DNA of 64,000 nt from Rhynchopus sp. YZ270_cl-10. Taxonomy: Eukaryota; Euglenozoa; Diplonemea; Diplonemida; Diplonemidae. Shown one piece after another: positions 20,501 to 30,836 of the stretch; within the stretch, counting starts at the first letter, position 1; each line of letters begins with the position of its first letter. Where the stretch lies: assembly GCA_964035575.1 (NCBI GenBank), contig OZ037872.1, positions 62,001-126,000 on the forward strand. Direction: 5' to 3'. A program made the translations under genes and the position numbers. The notes under the pieces are model-generated. The model saw only the letters and a program-made list of their open reading frames with translations. It had not been told where the DNA came from and searched no databases.

Positions 20501-23500
20501 GCTCTGTGCACACAGCAGTCTGCTGTGCAAGCTCGTCCTCACAGTGTGCAAGCCTGCCCACCAGCTCCTCGCTGTGCTGCCTGGCTGCCTGAACCGCTGC
20601 AGACAGCTCCGTCACCTCGGCCATCATTGTGGCTGTGTCGGAGTCGCCTGCTTCTGAAAGCTTCTTCGCATCAGCAAGCGCAGTCTCCATGGCAGAGATG
20701 CGTGCCGCCTGCCCCGCCTGCACCTGCTGCGCGAGGGTCTGCTGTGTGTCCAGTTCGCGTTCAAGCGACTCCGCATGCTGGTGTGCACGCTGCACAGCGT
20801 CGTCAGTGTCTTGCTTCGCCGATGCTGCAGCGGCAAGACGCTCCTGCGCTGCAGACAGCGTCTTGAGTGTGTCCTCATGCGTCTTGCACAGTGTGTGGTG
20901 CTCTGCCTCTGCTGTACTCAGCTGCGCGCGTGCCTGAGCAAGCTCGCGGTCGCGGCCCTCCAACTCAGTGCCCAAACTGGCCAAGGTGCGGGCAAGCATC
21001 TGCTTCTCCAGCCCACCGCCACCGCCACCACGTGTGGGTGTGGACTCAGCCGGTTGGTCCCACTCGTCCCAGCCTGAGGCTGCTGCGGGTGGTGCGTCTC
21101 GCAGTGTGCGTAGCTCTTTGAGTGCTGCATCGCGTTCAGCACGCAGGGTTGCAGCCTCGTCGGGCGATGCCATGTCGTCCTCGCTCATGCCGTCGTCGCC
21201 CCAACCACCGCCGTCAGAGGCAGGAGTGGCTGCAGGTGCCGGTGTGCGTACGTCTGACTTCAAAGCCTCAAGGTCGCTGGTCAGCTGTGCCACCTCCGCC
21301 GCAGCAGCAGCTGCCGCCGCCTCTGCCTCCTGCAAGCGTGCGCTGCTGGCAGCAATCTCCTTCCTCGCAGCGTCGCGCTCATCTCTGAACTGTCGCCCTG
21401 CAGCCTTCAGCTTGCTGCTCTTCGCATCCGCAGCCTCGCGCATCTCATGCGCTTCCGTCAGTGCCTCCTGCGCTGCCTCCAGTTCCGTCTGCAGCTGACG
21501 CACCTTCTCATTTGCGTCAGTGTCGGTTGGTGGTGCCTGCGGCTCTTCCATCGAGTCCTCAATACCGTCGTCCCCCCAGCCACCAGCTTCAGGAGCAGGT
21601 GTTGGGGTCTCGTTCGCCACCTCACCCTCCAAAGCCGTGCAACGTGCCTCAGCCGTGTCGGCCCTATCCACAGCAGCAGCCATGTCGTGCTCCAACTGCT
21701 GCAGCTTCTCACCTTGAGCCGCAAGCTCGCCCTGCACATCCGCAGTGTCTTGCGCAAGCGTGTCGCACCGTGCTTCTGCAGCGGCAAGTGCCTCCTGTGC
21801 TTCTGCCAGTGCACCCTCCAGACGTTGCACCTCTGCCACCTGCTCCTCAGGTGCTGCACCCTCGGGCACGTCCGACACAGGCTGCGCAGGCTCCTCCATC
21901 GAGTCCTCAATGCCGTCGTCTCCCCAGCCAGCTGCCTCAGCCTCACCCTCACCCTCAACCTCAGGCACCACCGCCTCAGCTGCCTGCTCTCCCTCCTGCA
22001 CTGCGTGCGCCTCCTCCAGCGCAGCCTCGAGACGAAGGGCCTGCTGCTCCTCCACCTGTGTAGAGAGAAGCACACACCGCTCCTCAGCAGTGGCAGCTGT
22101 GTTGCGTGCCTCCTCCAGCGCAGCTTCGAGGGATGTGTGCTCGTCCTGTTGCGATTCGAGTGCCTGCTTGAGGTCTGCTATTTCGTTGGTTGCGTCGTCA
22201 AGGTCGCTTTGCAGGGCAGCCTGCGCGTCCACGTGTGCCTGTTCCCTGAGCACTTGCGCCTGCTGTGCCTGCTGCTCCTCTGCTGGGTCGGACGCTGTCG
22301 ACGTCATGAGCACCACGATCTGGTCATGCGCACGCGCCAGGTCCTCACGCAGTGTGTCCGTCTCCTCTGTAGACGACAGCTGCGCCTCGAACTTTGCGTT
22401 CAGCTCTTGCACCTCAGCCTCACGCTCCTGCGCTGTGTGCTGCGCTAGCGAGAGAGCCTCGTGCGCAGTGGCCGCTTCGTTCGAGGCGTTCTGCACAGAC
22501 GCGTTGAGGGCGTCTATTTGTTCCGTCAAATCGTGCACACTCTGCTGTGCCTGAGCAGCCTCTTCCCTGCTGCGCGCCAACTCTTCTCTGGTGTCTTCGA
22601 GGGACGCTGCTGCCTGCTGCCGCACGCCCTCATCTGCCTGCAGGGTCTCCGCGAGCGACGCCTTCTCTGCGTCCACTGCAGACACACGCACGAGAAGCTC
22701 GTCGCGCTCTGTGCGCACCGCCTGCAGCTCCTCCTGTGCAGAGGACAGCTGCCGCCTTGCCTCGTCGCGTGCAACCTTCATCTTCTTCCCGCCCTCCTTC
22801 ATGGTGAGCGTGTCAGCCTCTGCGGAGGCCAGCTGCTGGCGTGTTGCGTCAAGCTCCTCCAGTGAAGCAGTGTGTGCAGCTTCTGCGCTTGCGGCCTTTG
22901 CTTCAAGCTCCTCTACAGTGTGCTGCAGTGTTGTGGTTGTGGTGTTCGCGTTCTGCACCTCGTCGCGCAGGGCCTGCATCTCATCGTGCGCTGTGCTGTT
23001 GTGCTCGGAGAGTGCCTGCAGCTGTGCGTCTGCAGCAATGTGTTCTGCCTGTGCAGTGGCATGCTCCTCTTGCAGGGCGGACAGCTGGGCGCTCAGCTCC
23101 GCCAGCTCTGTCTGCAGGGCCGTTTTGGCGGCATCTGCAGTCGCAAGCTGTGCACGCGCTTCATCACGAGCTACCTTCATCTTCTTGCCACCGTCCTTCA
23201 GTGTCTGGCACATCTGCTCAAGAGACGTGATCTGTGCACTGCTCTTCTCCGCCGCATCCGCCTCTTGCTGCAGACGTGCTGCGTCTTCACCCTGCTGCTG
23301 TGCACGCTCCTCAAAGGCCGCCTTCTGCTCTGCACCTGCCGCAAGAAGTGCCTCATGCTGCAGTGTCATCTCCTGCACCTTCGCCTCCAATGCAGTCGCC
23401 TCCTGTCGCGCTGCAGACAACTCTTCTGCAGCGACGCCCGCAGCACGCTCGAGGGACGCCACCTGCGTCTTGGCTGTCGCCAGCTCTTCTCTCGCCTCGT

Positions 23501-26500
23501 CGCGTTGCGTCTTCATCTGCTTCCCAGCACCCTTCAACTTGACGACAGACTGCTGCTGTGTGTCGAGGGCTTTGTTCAGGTCGGACACCTGCTGGGACAG
23601 ATCCTCGACCTCTTCTGTCTGGTCTGCTGGTGCCGCTGACTGTGTTGCCGCCAGCTGTGCGGTGATGGCGTCCACTTCAGCGGAGAGGCGAGTAGAGGTC
23701 TCCTCTGCTTCAGTGCATTTGTCTATCGCTTCCTGCTTCTCCTCTGCCAGGCGCCGTGTGGTGTCTGCGTACTCTTGGTTTGCAGTGCGCAGCTCACATT
23801 CCGTGTCCTTCGCAGAGCTCACCTCCTCCTTCAGCTGCACTACCTGCGCCTCCAACTCCTCCAGCGCCGTCGCCTTCGCAGCAAGCGTGTCTGCAGTCTC
23901 CAGCGCCTCGGCCTCCGCTGCAGACAGCTTCTCCTGCACAGAGTCACGCTCGTCACGCATCTGCCGTCCTCCTGTCTTCAGGCGTTCCACAGCAGCCTGC
24001 AGGTCAGCGACCTCTGTCTCAGCCTGCTGCAGCTTTGCCTCCCAGTCAGACGCTTCTGCCTGCTCCTCGGAGAGACGTGTGTTCTGTCTTTCAGCCTCGC
24101 TCTCAATGGCTGCGTCCTGCTCTGCAACGCGTGCACTGCAGCGCTCCAGCTCTGCCTCCAGTTTGGTGACCTCCTCTTCCGCAATGCGCTTGGCTTCTTC
24201 CAAAGCAGCTTCGCTGTGTTTGCAGTGCTCGATGTCGGTTGTGAGTGAGGCAACCTGCTGCTCGAGGTGTGAGGAGTTTGCACCGTTGGCGGCAACCTGC
24301 TCCTGGAGGCTGAGCATGGAGGCAGCGTCCTCCTCCTTGCGCAGGTGCAGGTCGTCCAGCTCGCTCTGCAGTGAGTCGATGCGTGCTGCTGCCTCTAGCG
24401 CCTCGGTCAGCTTCGCAGTGAGCTCTCTGTTCGCCTCTGCCATCTCAGTGCTGTCGCCACGCAGTGCCTCCAATGCTGCAGCACTCTCCTGCAGCGTGCC
24501 AACGTCCTTCTGCGACGCCTCCAGAGAAGACGTCAGCGCCCCAACAGTCTCCGTCCCACTCGCCACCTCCCCCTCCAAAGCCGTGCAACGTGCCTCAGCC
24601 GTGTCGGCCCTATCCACAGCAGCAGCCATGTCGTGCTCCAACTGCTGCAGCTTCTCAACTTGAGCCGCAAGCTCGCCCTGCACATCCGCAGTGTCTTGTG
24701 TAAGCGTGTCGCACCGTGCTTCTGCAGCGGCAAGTGCCTCCTGTGCTTCTGCCAGCGCACCCTCCAGACGTTGCACCTCTGCCACCTGCTCCTCAGGTGC
24801 TGCACCCTCGGGCACGTCCGACACAGGCTGTGCAGGCTCCTCCATCGAGTCCTCAATGCCGTCGTCTCCCCAGCCAGCTGCCTCAGCCTCACCCTCACCC
24901 TCAACCTCAGGCACCACCGCCTCAGCTGCCTGCTCTCCCTCCTGCACTGCGTGCGCCTCCTCCAGCGCAGCCTCGAGACGAAGGGCCTGCTGCTCCTCCA
25001 CCTGTGTAGAGAGAAGCACACACCGCTCCTCAGCAGTGGCAGCTGTGTTGCGTGCCTCCTCCAGCGCAGCTTCGAGGGCTGTGCGCTCGTCCTGTTGCGA
25101 TTCGAGTGCCTGCTTGAGGTCTGCTATTTCGCTTTGCAGGGCGGCCTGCGCTTCCACGTGCGCCTGCTTCACGTCTTCACTTTCCGCCCCTTCACCCTCA
25201 CCCTCTGCCTCAGCCTCTGCCTCAGCCTCATCCTTCACTTCTTGCGCAGACAGCTTTCGTGCGAGCTCGTCACACTCGGCCTGCTTCTCGGCAAGCCTCT
25301 CTACGGCAGAAGCGGTACTCTCCTGCTCAGCAGTGGCCTGCGCCTGCAGCTGCCTGACCTGCTCAGCCTCTGCGTGCAGACGCTCCTCGTGGATGGCAGC
25401 CTCGAAGTCGACACGCTGCGTCTGCTCCTCGCACAGCGCCTCTGACGCAGCAAGCGCATTCTGCGCTGCTTCGATGTCCTCCTCAAGCTGCGCCACTGTG
25501 GCACGCAACGCATCACGCTCCTCACTCACATGCCCCCCTGCTGCGAGCTCTGATTGCAGTGCGCTGTACTGCGTCGCCGCTACGTCCGCCTCCTCTGCCG
25601 CTGTCGCCAGACCCTGCTCTGCCAACACCACCTGCTGCTGCAGGTCTTCCACCTTTGTGTTCAGCTCTGTGACGGTGCTGTCTGCTTCGAAGGCACTGAT
25701 CTGCTGCTTGAGCCCCTCGATCTGTTCAACCTGCGCTGCACCCTCTGCGGTCAACTCTGCGCAACGTGCCGAAGCCTCTTCCAGATGTTTCTGTGCTGAC
25801 TCAAGGTTCGTCTCAAGCTGCTGCACATCAGTGGTGAGCTGGTCACGCTCACCTGCGGCCTGCGCACAGCTGGCCTCTACACTAGCAAGCGTCTTCTCGA
25901 GCTCCACTACGACGCTAGGTTTCAAGCGCGTCTCCTCTTCAGTTTCCTGCAACGCAGCAAGCTCTGCGAGCGCAGCCACCAACGCAGTGTCCTTCTCCTC
26001 CAACGACACAGACAGTGCGCTCAGCTGCGTCTGAAGCTCTGCCTCCTCCCCTGCCCCTACCCCTTCCTTCGCCTCCAACTCCTGCACCTTCAGGTCCGCC
26101 GCCTCCAACGAGGCTGTCCGTTCACCCAGCTCTGCCTTAGCTGCCGCAAGCTCCGTACGCAGTCGTGCCAGCTCCGCCTGAACGGCATCGTCTTGCCGCA
26201 GGGCCTTTTGTTCCGGTGTCTTCTGTGGCGTGCTTCCGTGCACATCTTCGCTCATTAGATCCTCGTCTTCGTCCCAGCCACCTCCACCCCCACCCCCACC
26301 CTCTGAGGACTTTACCTCTTCTCTGTGCAGTCTCGCGGTAAGAAGGTTCTTTTCTTCGCGGAGCTCTTCGAGGGATGCTTCCAGGGCGCGTTCACGTGCC
26401 TTCGCAGAGCGGAGGGCGTCTTGCATGTCGGCAGAGGGCTCTGCAGGTGTTGCCTGTGGTGGTGCGTTGTGCAGCCCTGCGAGCTCCTCCTCCTTTTGCT

Positions 26501-26786
26501 GTAAAGAGCCTTCGAGGCGCTGTGCGTGCTGTTGGTAGTATTGCACCTCGCCGTTCAAACTGTCGCGTTGCTCCTCTGCTGCCCGCAGCCGTGTCTCTGC
26601 GTCCAGGTACTGCTCCCGCATGGCCTCAAAAGCGTCGAGGCTGTGCGCCTGCGTGGGCTGTGCGTCCTGCCCCTGCTGCGGTGCGGCCGTCTCCTCCAGC
26701 GTCGCCTCCTCGCTCATGGCCACGTCGTCGTCGCCCCAGTCCCCCCAGTTCGCTTCGTTCCCATCCTGGCTCATTGTGTCATTCAA
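14519..26786 (-). CDS. Giant coiled-coil protein, nine exons, about 3,926 aa
   Basis: I join exons 26786-20190, 20089-19940, 19847-15960, 15914-15855, 15810-15733, 15687-15233, 15188-15117, 15065-14681 and 14614-14519. Every junction is GT-AG and keeps frame (donors GTATGT, GTATAT, GTATGA, GTGTGT, GTATGC; introns 44-100 nt). The product is almost wholly Glu/Ala/Gln/Leu-rich heptad coiled coil, like golgin, myosin-tail or tethering proteins, but I see no GRIP, motor or membrane segment. Exon 1 carries eight Trp-acidic clusters (for example NWGDWGDDD near residue 14, GWDEDEDLMSED near 171, GWGDDGIEDSMEEP near 639, 1621 and 1737, GWDEWDQ near 1907). The C-terminal 330 residues are less helical. 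A donor-like GTATGT at 14554 leaves a small doubt about the last 11 codons. The function is not known; a long tether or scaffold is inferred. Confidence 0.85.
21616..22185. repeat. Internal duplication in coiled-coil gene, copy A
   Basis: This 570-bp segment is nearly identical in DNA to 24562-25131, in the same orientation and frame. It encodes coiled coil around one Trp-acidic cluster. Similarity continues past 22185 after a short length difference. High DNA identity points to recent duplication or ongoing gene conversion. Confidence 0.9.
24562..25131. repeat. Internal duplication in coiled-coil gene, copy B
   Basis: Partner of 21616-22185, 2,946 bp away. The few differences I see include ACC/CCC near the left edge, ACC TTG/AAC TTG near 24658, TGC/TGT changes and GGA/GGC near 25078. 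Confidence 0.9.
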
Positions 26787-27004
26787 GGGAGAAGCGAGCT
26801 CAAAAGAAGGGGAAAGGATTGATTCTGTGCGGTGATTGAAAAGAGAGACAGAGGGAAGAGCTATTGGGGTATGTGAAGTGTGCTGGTGTAATGTGGAATA
26901 AAAGAGTGGGGAAATAGCTCATTTTTCTACAATAAGAAACGGTGCATAGTTTTTTTTTGAGTACAATAAAGACCACCAGAAGGGGGGGGGAGGAGATGAG
27001 AAAA

Positions 27005-27050
27005 GGTTTTATCAGATGAAACCTAAGCCACGTGCTTAGTCACCATACAC
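27005..27050 (+). repeat. A-type hairpin
   Basis: CTAAGC, a CACGT loop, then GCTTAGTCACC. The inner 6-bp stem is intact with a shortened loop; GATGAA precedes it as in other copies. Confidence 0.7.
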
Positions 27051-27157
27051 ATCGCTAAAAAAATACATGAAAATGAGAAGGTGCGTCCCTGAGACGTGCA
27101 ACCACCTCTGAGGGATAAAAACAAAAAATTTCAGGCAAGAGTTAGAAGTAAAGCGAC

Positions 27158-27195
27158 AGTGCAAACACCTCTGGAACGAGGGGCACTGACACTCC
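27158..27195 (+). repeat. B-type hairpin
   Basis: AGTGCAAACACCTCTGG, then GAGGGGCACTGACACTCC. CCTC pairs with GAGG and AGTGC with GCACT. The order relative to the A copy (A then B) is reversed here compared with other pairs. Confidence 0.65.
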
Positions 27196-27323
27196 GTCAT
27201 TCCCATGGCTTACAAGGGAATATTATGTTTTTTTTTGAAAAGAATCAAACATGAGAAGGGTTTTGTCAAAAAAATAGCGTAAATATGTACAAGACAAAAG
27301 AGAAGTTGAAAGTTGCAAACGCT

Positions 27324-28610
27324 TCAGTTCACGGTGACGTTCACTTTGATGTAGTCCTCTACCGCTGGGTGCTGTCCTGCATGCAGAGAGAGGGCAATGC
27401 GGACTGTGTTCTGCTTGCCCACGGGGTGCTGCCAGCGTTGTTCTGCGACGATGCCGTCGATGTGCTGCACGATTTGGTTCTGCAGCTCCTGGACTGTGAC
27501 ACTGCCGAATACGGGTGAGCGGGCCTCACGCTTCCACGTCTGCAGGAGGAAGGTGGCGTCGGTGTTGCTCAACGTCAGCTCTGTGGTGCCGGGGTGTCTG
27601 CTGGCACACACAATGTCGCGGCGCAGCAGGTGCAGCAGCAAGGCAGGCTCCACACCCTTGGCGGCCTCCTCCTCTAGCGCGTCACGGAACACCACAACCA
27701 GCGCCTTCCCAGACACAGCCGTCCCACCCGAGAACTCCTGTTGCCGCCGTGTCGCCAGGAGGCGCACCGCGTGTCGCTCCTCCTCCCATGTGCTCGCCTC
27801 AGTCAGGTGTGCGATCTCAGGTGCAGGTTTGCCACGTGAGTCAAATGCCCCACCAAAGTCAGACGTAAGAATCAGAATAGAATTCCCCATGGTGACCCCC
27901 GATTCATGTGGGACGATACTCTGAGAATTGGTGGGGTGAAAAAAGGGGGGGAGAGACGCTGAACATACCCCGTCAACAAGCATCTCCACAAGGGGAGTGA
28001 GGGACGCGTCCTGGTGCATGTCGTTGAAGACAAAGACGCTCTTCTCCTGGAGACGCAGCTGGCGCAGCACGACACTGCGGAGGTGGTTGCGTGCTTGCGC
28101 GAACCCTTCCATGTAGTCGTCCGCCTGGATAGAAAGCAGCGCGCACTCCTTTGACTCAAAGATGCGTGAGGACATTGCTGCACCAACCTTCCGCGCGAGC
28201 GACGTCTTCCCCGAGCGAGAGCGGCCGACGAAGTGCCAGACTGTCGGGTTGCGAGGCGCCGCGACGAGCGGTGTAGCCTTCGCAGCTGCCTTGGACAGAT
28301 GTGCGACAAGCGACTGCCTGATCAGCGCTCTCGCGTCACGCTGCCCCCAGAAGTGGTGCTCCAGCATCACGTCCAGACGTCGCAGCACACTACCTGCCTC
28401 AGGTGCCGGACAGGAATGCCACGCACAGCTCACCGACAGCGTCGCGTCGCAGTGGTACTGCATGGCAGGGCAGGTGCGTGAGGAGATGGCATGATCTGCA
28501 GAGGACGCACCCGCAGCAGAAGGCAACGATGTACACACTACCAGCATGCACACCGCCACAATGACACCCCTGCACATTGTTCTGCTGTTCCCTGGTGGTG
28601 GTGGTGTCAT
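27324..28610 (-). CDS. Torsin-like AAA+ protein with signal peptide, one intron
   Basis: Exon 28610-27969, intron 27968-27921 (GTATGT...TTCTCAG, 48 nt, in frame), exon 27920-27324; about 412 residues. The start may instead be ATG 28577, which places a classic signal peptide (MCRGVIVAVCMLVVC) first. Walker A GRSRSGKTS is near residue 127, a hydrophobic strand plus VFVFNDMH at the Walker B site near 192, and ILILTSDFGG at the torsin LSNAGG-like sensor position. Torsins are ER-lumen AAA+ proteins of the ClpB branch that need membrane-bound activators. The Walker B acidic pair (usually DE) reads ND, so hydrolysis may be weak or lost. Other lumenal AAA+ relatives are possible. Confidence 0.65.
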   Translation of the reverse strand: MTPPPPGNSRTMCRGVIVAVCMLVVCTSLPSAAGASSADHAISSRTCPAMQYHCDATLSVSCAWHSCPAPEAGSVLRRLDVMLEHHFWGQRDARALIRQSLVAHLSKAAAKATPLVAAPRNPTVWHFVGRSRSGKTSLARKVGAAMSSRIFESKECALLSIQADDYMEGFAQARNHLRSVVLRQLRLQEKSVFVFNDMHQDASLTPLVEMLVDGVCSASLPPFFHPTNSQSIVPHESGVTMGNSILILTSDFGGAFDSRGKPAPEIAHLTEASTWEEERHAVRLLATRRQQEFSGGTAVSGKALVVVFRDALEEEAAKGVEPALLLHLLRRDIVCASRHPGTTELTLSNTDATFLLQTWKREARSPVFGSVTVQELQNQIVQHIDGIVAEQRWQHPVGKQNTVRIALSLHAGQHPAVEDYIKVNVTVN

Positions 28611-29129
28611 GTGCGGGTAGAAATGGAGGTGATGCGAAAGGGAGAGGGTCTTTGTTGTACTGTACGTCTTGGCAACCCAAGGGAGAAGGGAGAAGCATTC
28701 CCCGCCGTTTCTCTACAGAAAGGACGGTTCCAGCAGGGGAGGAGCGGGAGGCAAAGGGTGTGCAGTGAAGAAACATCAAGAAAAAAAGGGTGTAAACAAT
28801 ATGGGTCACGAGAACCGTGCCCAAAAAACTGCCATAAAAGAGGCGTTAAAAAAAAGAAGGAATGCCCGCTGGAAATCAACCAGGGGCATAACACTACAAG
28901 GCAAGAGCAGGGCCGTGTCTTGCAGTGAAACTGGATAGTCTGTACTAGTCGGAGTAAGGTGCCCCATGCTCACAAACACGTGGCAAAGGAGACACCCACA
29001 ATGAAAGAAGGAAGAAAGTAAACATGGCCATCCGGGCACTTCTGTACCTCGGGCCTGACACGCGCACCGGGTGTAGCACATCAACGTCCCACGCATGACA
29101 CCGCACTGCAAGCAGCAGCGTCACTGCTC
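28611..29129. other. Intergenic region, no gene seen
   Basis: Purine-rich on the plus strand (28620-28900). No hairpin-family copy or gene-like frame was found. The left edge of a 1.7-kb duplicated block begins at 29097. Confidence 0.6.
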
Positions 29130-30062
29130 TCACATGAACCCACCACCTCCACCACCCCCGCACAACGGGTACACACCCAGTCCAGGGGCGCACTCGTCGC
29201 AGTTCGCACCTCCGTAAGGCAGCAGGCACATGTCGCACAGAGGGCCTGACCAGTGCCCAGGGCACCACTGTGGAAGGTTAGTGGCAGGGCACTCAGTGCA
29301 CTGCTGGCCAGGACCCTGTCCAACTCTGCAGTCCTGGTTGATGCACTCCGTGTTGGCAGCATCCCACGAGCAGCGTCCGTTTGTGGTTGCAACACATGTG
29401 GATGCGTCGTCAAACTTCCCACAGTCCACACCGAACCTGTCAATACCGAACGCAAGGAACTGAGCATCTCCAGGAAGCTGGAACGAGATCGACTCACCAG
29501 GCGCAAGCTGCGACCGGAAGCTCTTCATCTTGTGCAGTGTGGGCGAGATTCCGTTTGTGAAGCTGGGTCCGCAGCCCGTCCTCTCCCAGTCGTTGCTGAG
29601 CTGTAGCAGGCCAGGAAGCCCACCCTGAAGGGCAGGGTCGCACCCAGCACAGTTGTAGAAGAACACCCACGCATCGCAGACTTCAATCACCCCAGGTTCG
29701 TTCGGGCATGTGTACGTCACCACTGTGTCCTTCTGTGTCGTCCACGACCCGAGTGTGGTGGGCAGCCACTCCAGGAAGGCAGGTGGGTACCTCAGCTGCG
29801 AGCCAATCAGGTCCACCCATGCACCCACAGGTTCCCACAAGAACTCCAGGTGCACCCTCCCTGGTCCTGACACAGCGGTGGTCTGCACAGATGCAGTCCT
29901 TCCGAGCACAGTGGTCTCATCTGCGAATGTGAGGATGACCTCACCAGTAGGCAGCTTTCCGTCGTGCGATACGTGGTCGCCGTTCTCGTTCACTGGGATG
30001 TCTGCCACTGCTGCGCTCAGCATCAACGTCAGCGCACACATCTTCATGCCTCCAAATGCCAT
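29130..30062 (-). CDS. Secreted Cys-rich protein, P family, copy P1 (310 aa)
   Basis: Start ATG 30062 (MAFGGMKMCALTL); MKMC a few codons on is an alternative. A hydrophobic segment ending near VADIPV looks like a signal peptide. The middle (EPVGAWVDLIGSQLRYPP..., a CDAWVFFYNCAGCDP core) is a domain I do not recognise. Next comes a PSI-like knot (CGKFDDASTCVATTNGRC), then an EGF/laminin-like end (CPGHWSGPLCDMC, ANCDECAPG) and a Gly-rich tail GGGGGGGFM. No membrane anchor follows, so it is probably secreted or retained on the surface by a partner. P3 has the same protein sequence. No intron is visible. Confidence 0.85.
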   Translation of the reverse strand: MAFGGMKMCALTLMLSAAVADIPVNENGDHVSHDGKLPTGEVILTFADETTVLGRTASVQTTAVSGPGRVHLEFLWEPVGAWVDLIGSQLRYPPAFLEWLPTTLGSWTTQKDTVVTYTCPNEPGVIEVCDAWVFFYNCAGCDPALQGGLPGLLQLSNDWERTGCGPSFTNGISPTLHKMKSFRSQLAPGESISFQLPGDAQFLAFGIDRFGVDCGKFDDASTCVATTNGRCSWDAANTECINQDCRVGQGPGQQCTECPATNLPQWCPGHWSGPLCDMCLLPYGGANCDECAPGLGVYPLCGGGGGGGFM

Positions 30063-30836
30063 GTTGTGTTGTGTAAGTAGTTAAGGAACTGTGCAGGAGG
30101 ATGTAAAGAAGCACAAATACGAGAGCAGCATTAAAAATGGTCTTCTTTCTTTTGAACTACAGAGGTTCGCTATTTGTTGCATTGTGAAGAGCACAACTCT
30201 GTGGTACGTCACAAGAGCCACTCTCGTGCGTAGTCACCTAACCACAAAATCACAAAATGAATGGAAAACACTGGTCATGTGCGCTCAGACTGTATAACCA
30301 ACCCCCAGGAAGCTGTGACGCGAAGTATTAGAGCACGTACAACAATCACAAGAGGTTGCGTTCAATATGCACAAGCGCTGCATGAGGTAAATATACTCTG
30401 ACCATTGCTTTGTGCGATCAAAGCAAGGCAGGTTCAAAAAAGGAAGAGGAGCAAAACATTAACAACATGTACCACACGTGCACACCCATAATACAAAGCT
30501 AGAGGTTGTGGAACACAAAGTGGATAAAAGATGAAATTGAAAAAAGCCCAGTGCACGCAATAACATGTCACTAACACGTTGCAACTCTTTTCGCAAACTG
30601 TGTAAAAAAGTGAGGTGGAAAGTGCACACGCCTCCACAGAAACAGGCACCACAAAATAGACAAGGCAAAGATGAACGTGCTCACGGAAACACAAAACACC
30701 TTAACAAGTAAGCGGACGTTGCCACCGGAAGGCATTAGGATCTGATCAACACGGAACACAGGACACACGGAGAGAGCCCATTCCCTTGTACACAAAGGGC
30801 ATGTGTTTCTCGTTCGACACTCATATCTTTATACTT
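30063..30836. other. Spacer between P1 and Q1
   Basis: No gene. It contains a remnant of the A hairpin (CTCTCGTGCGTAGTCACC at 30221-30238) and a weak B-like copy (30621-30652). The same spacer recurs at 36735-37500 and, from 39064 on, before Q3. Confidence 0.75.
30070..30093 (-). promoter_or_regulatory. Conserved P-gene leader
   Basis: On the gene strand, CACAG, TTCCTTAACTACTTACACA and the start codon follow one another. P2, whose surroundings differ, keeps the same block with one change (35353-35376), preceded in both by TTACATCC. This may be the 5' UTR with an AG acceptor or a core promoter element; the sequence alone cannot tell. Confidence 0.45.

Larger units (their letters stand above)
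26787..27323. other. Intergenic region with one A and one B hairpin
   Basis: Short spacer between the coiled-coil gene start and the torsin-like gene stop. It contains the A hairpin at 27005-27050 and the B hairpin at 27158-27195 and no gene. Confidence 0.7.
29097..30815. repeat. Segmental duplication block 1, copy 1
   Basis: Nearly identical over 1,719 bp to 35769-37487 (constant offset 6,672). It holds gene P1 and the spacer after Q1. Differences seen include 29106 (T/C), 30706 (A/G) and 30739 (A/G). Homology ends sharply inside the spacer, 22 bp before the Q1 stop. Confidence 0.95.

Noticed and set aside
16003-26034. Many long plus-strand frames rich in Ala, Ser, Cys or Leu opposite the coiled-coil gene
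   Set aside because: Antisense shadows produced by the biased GC-rich coding sequence.
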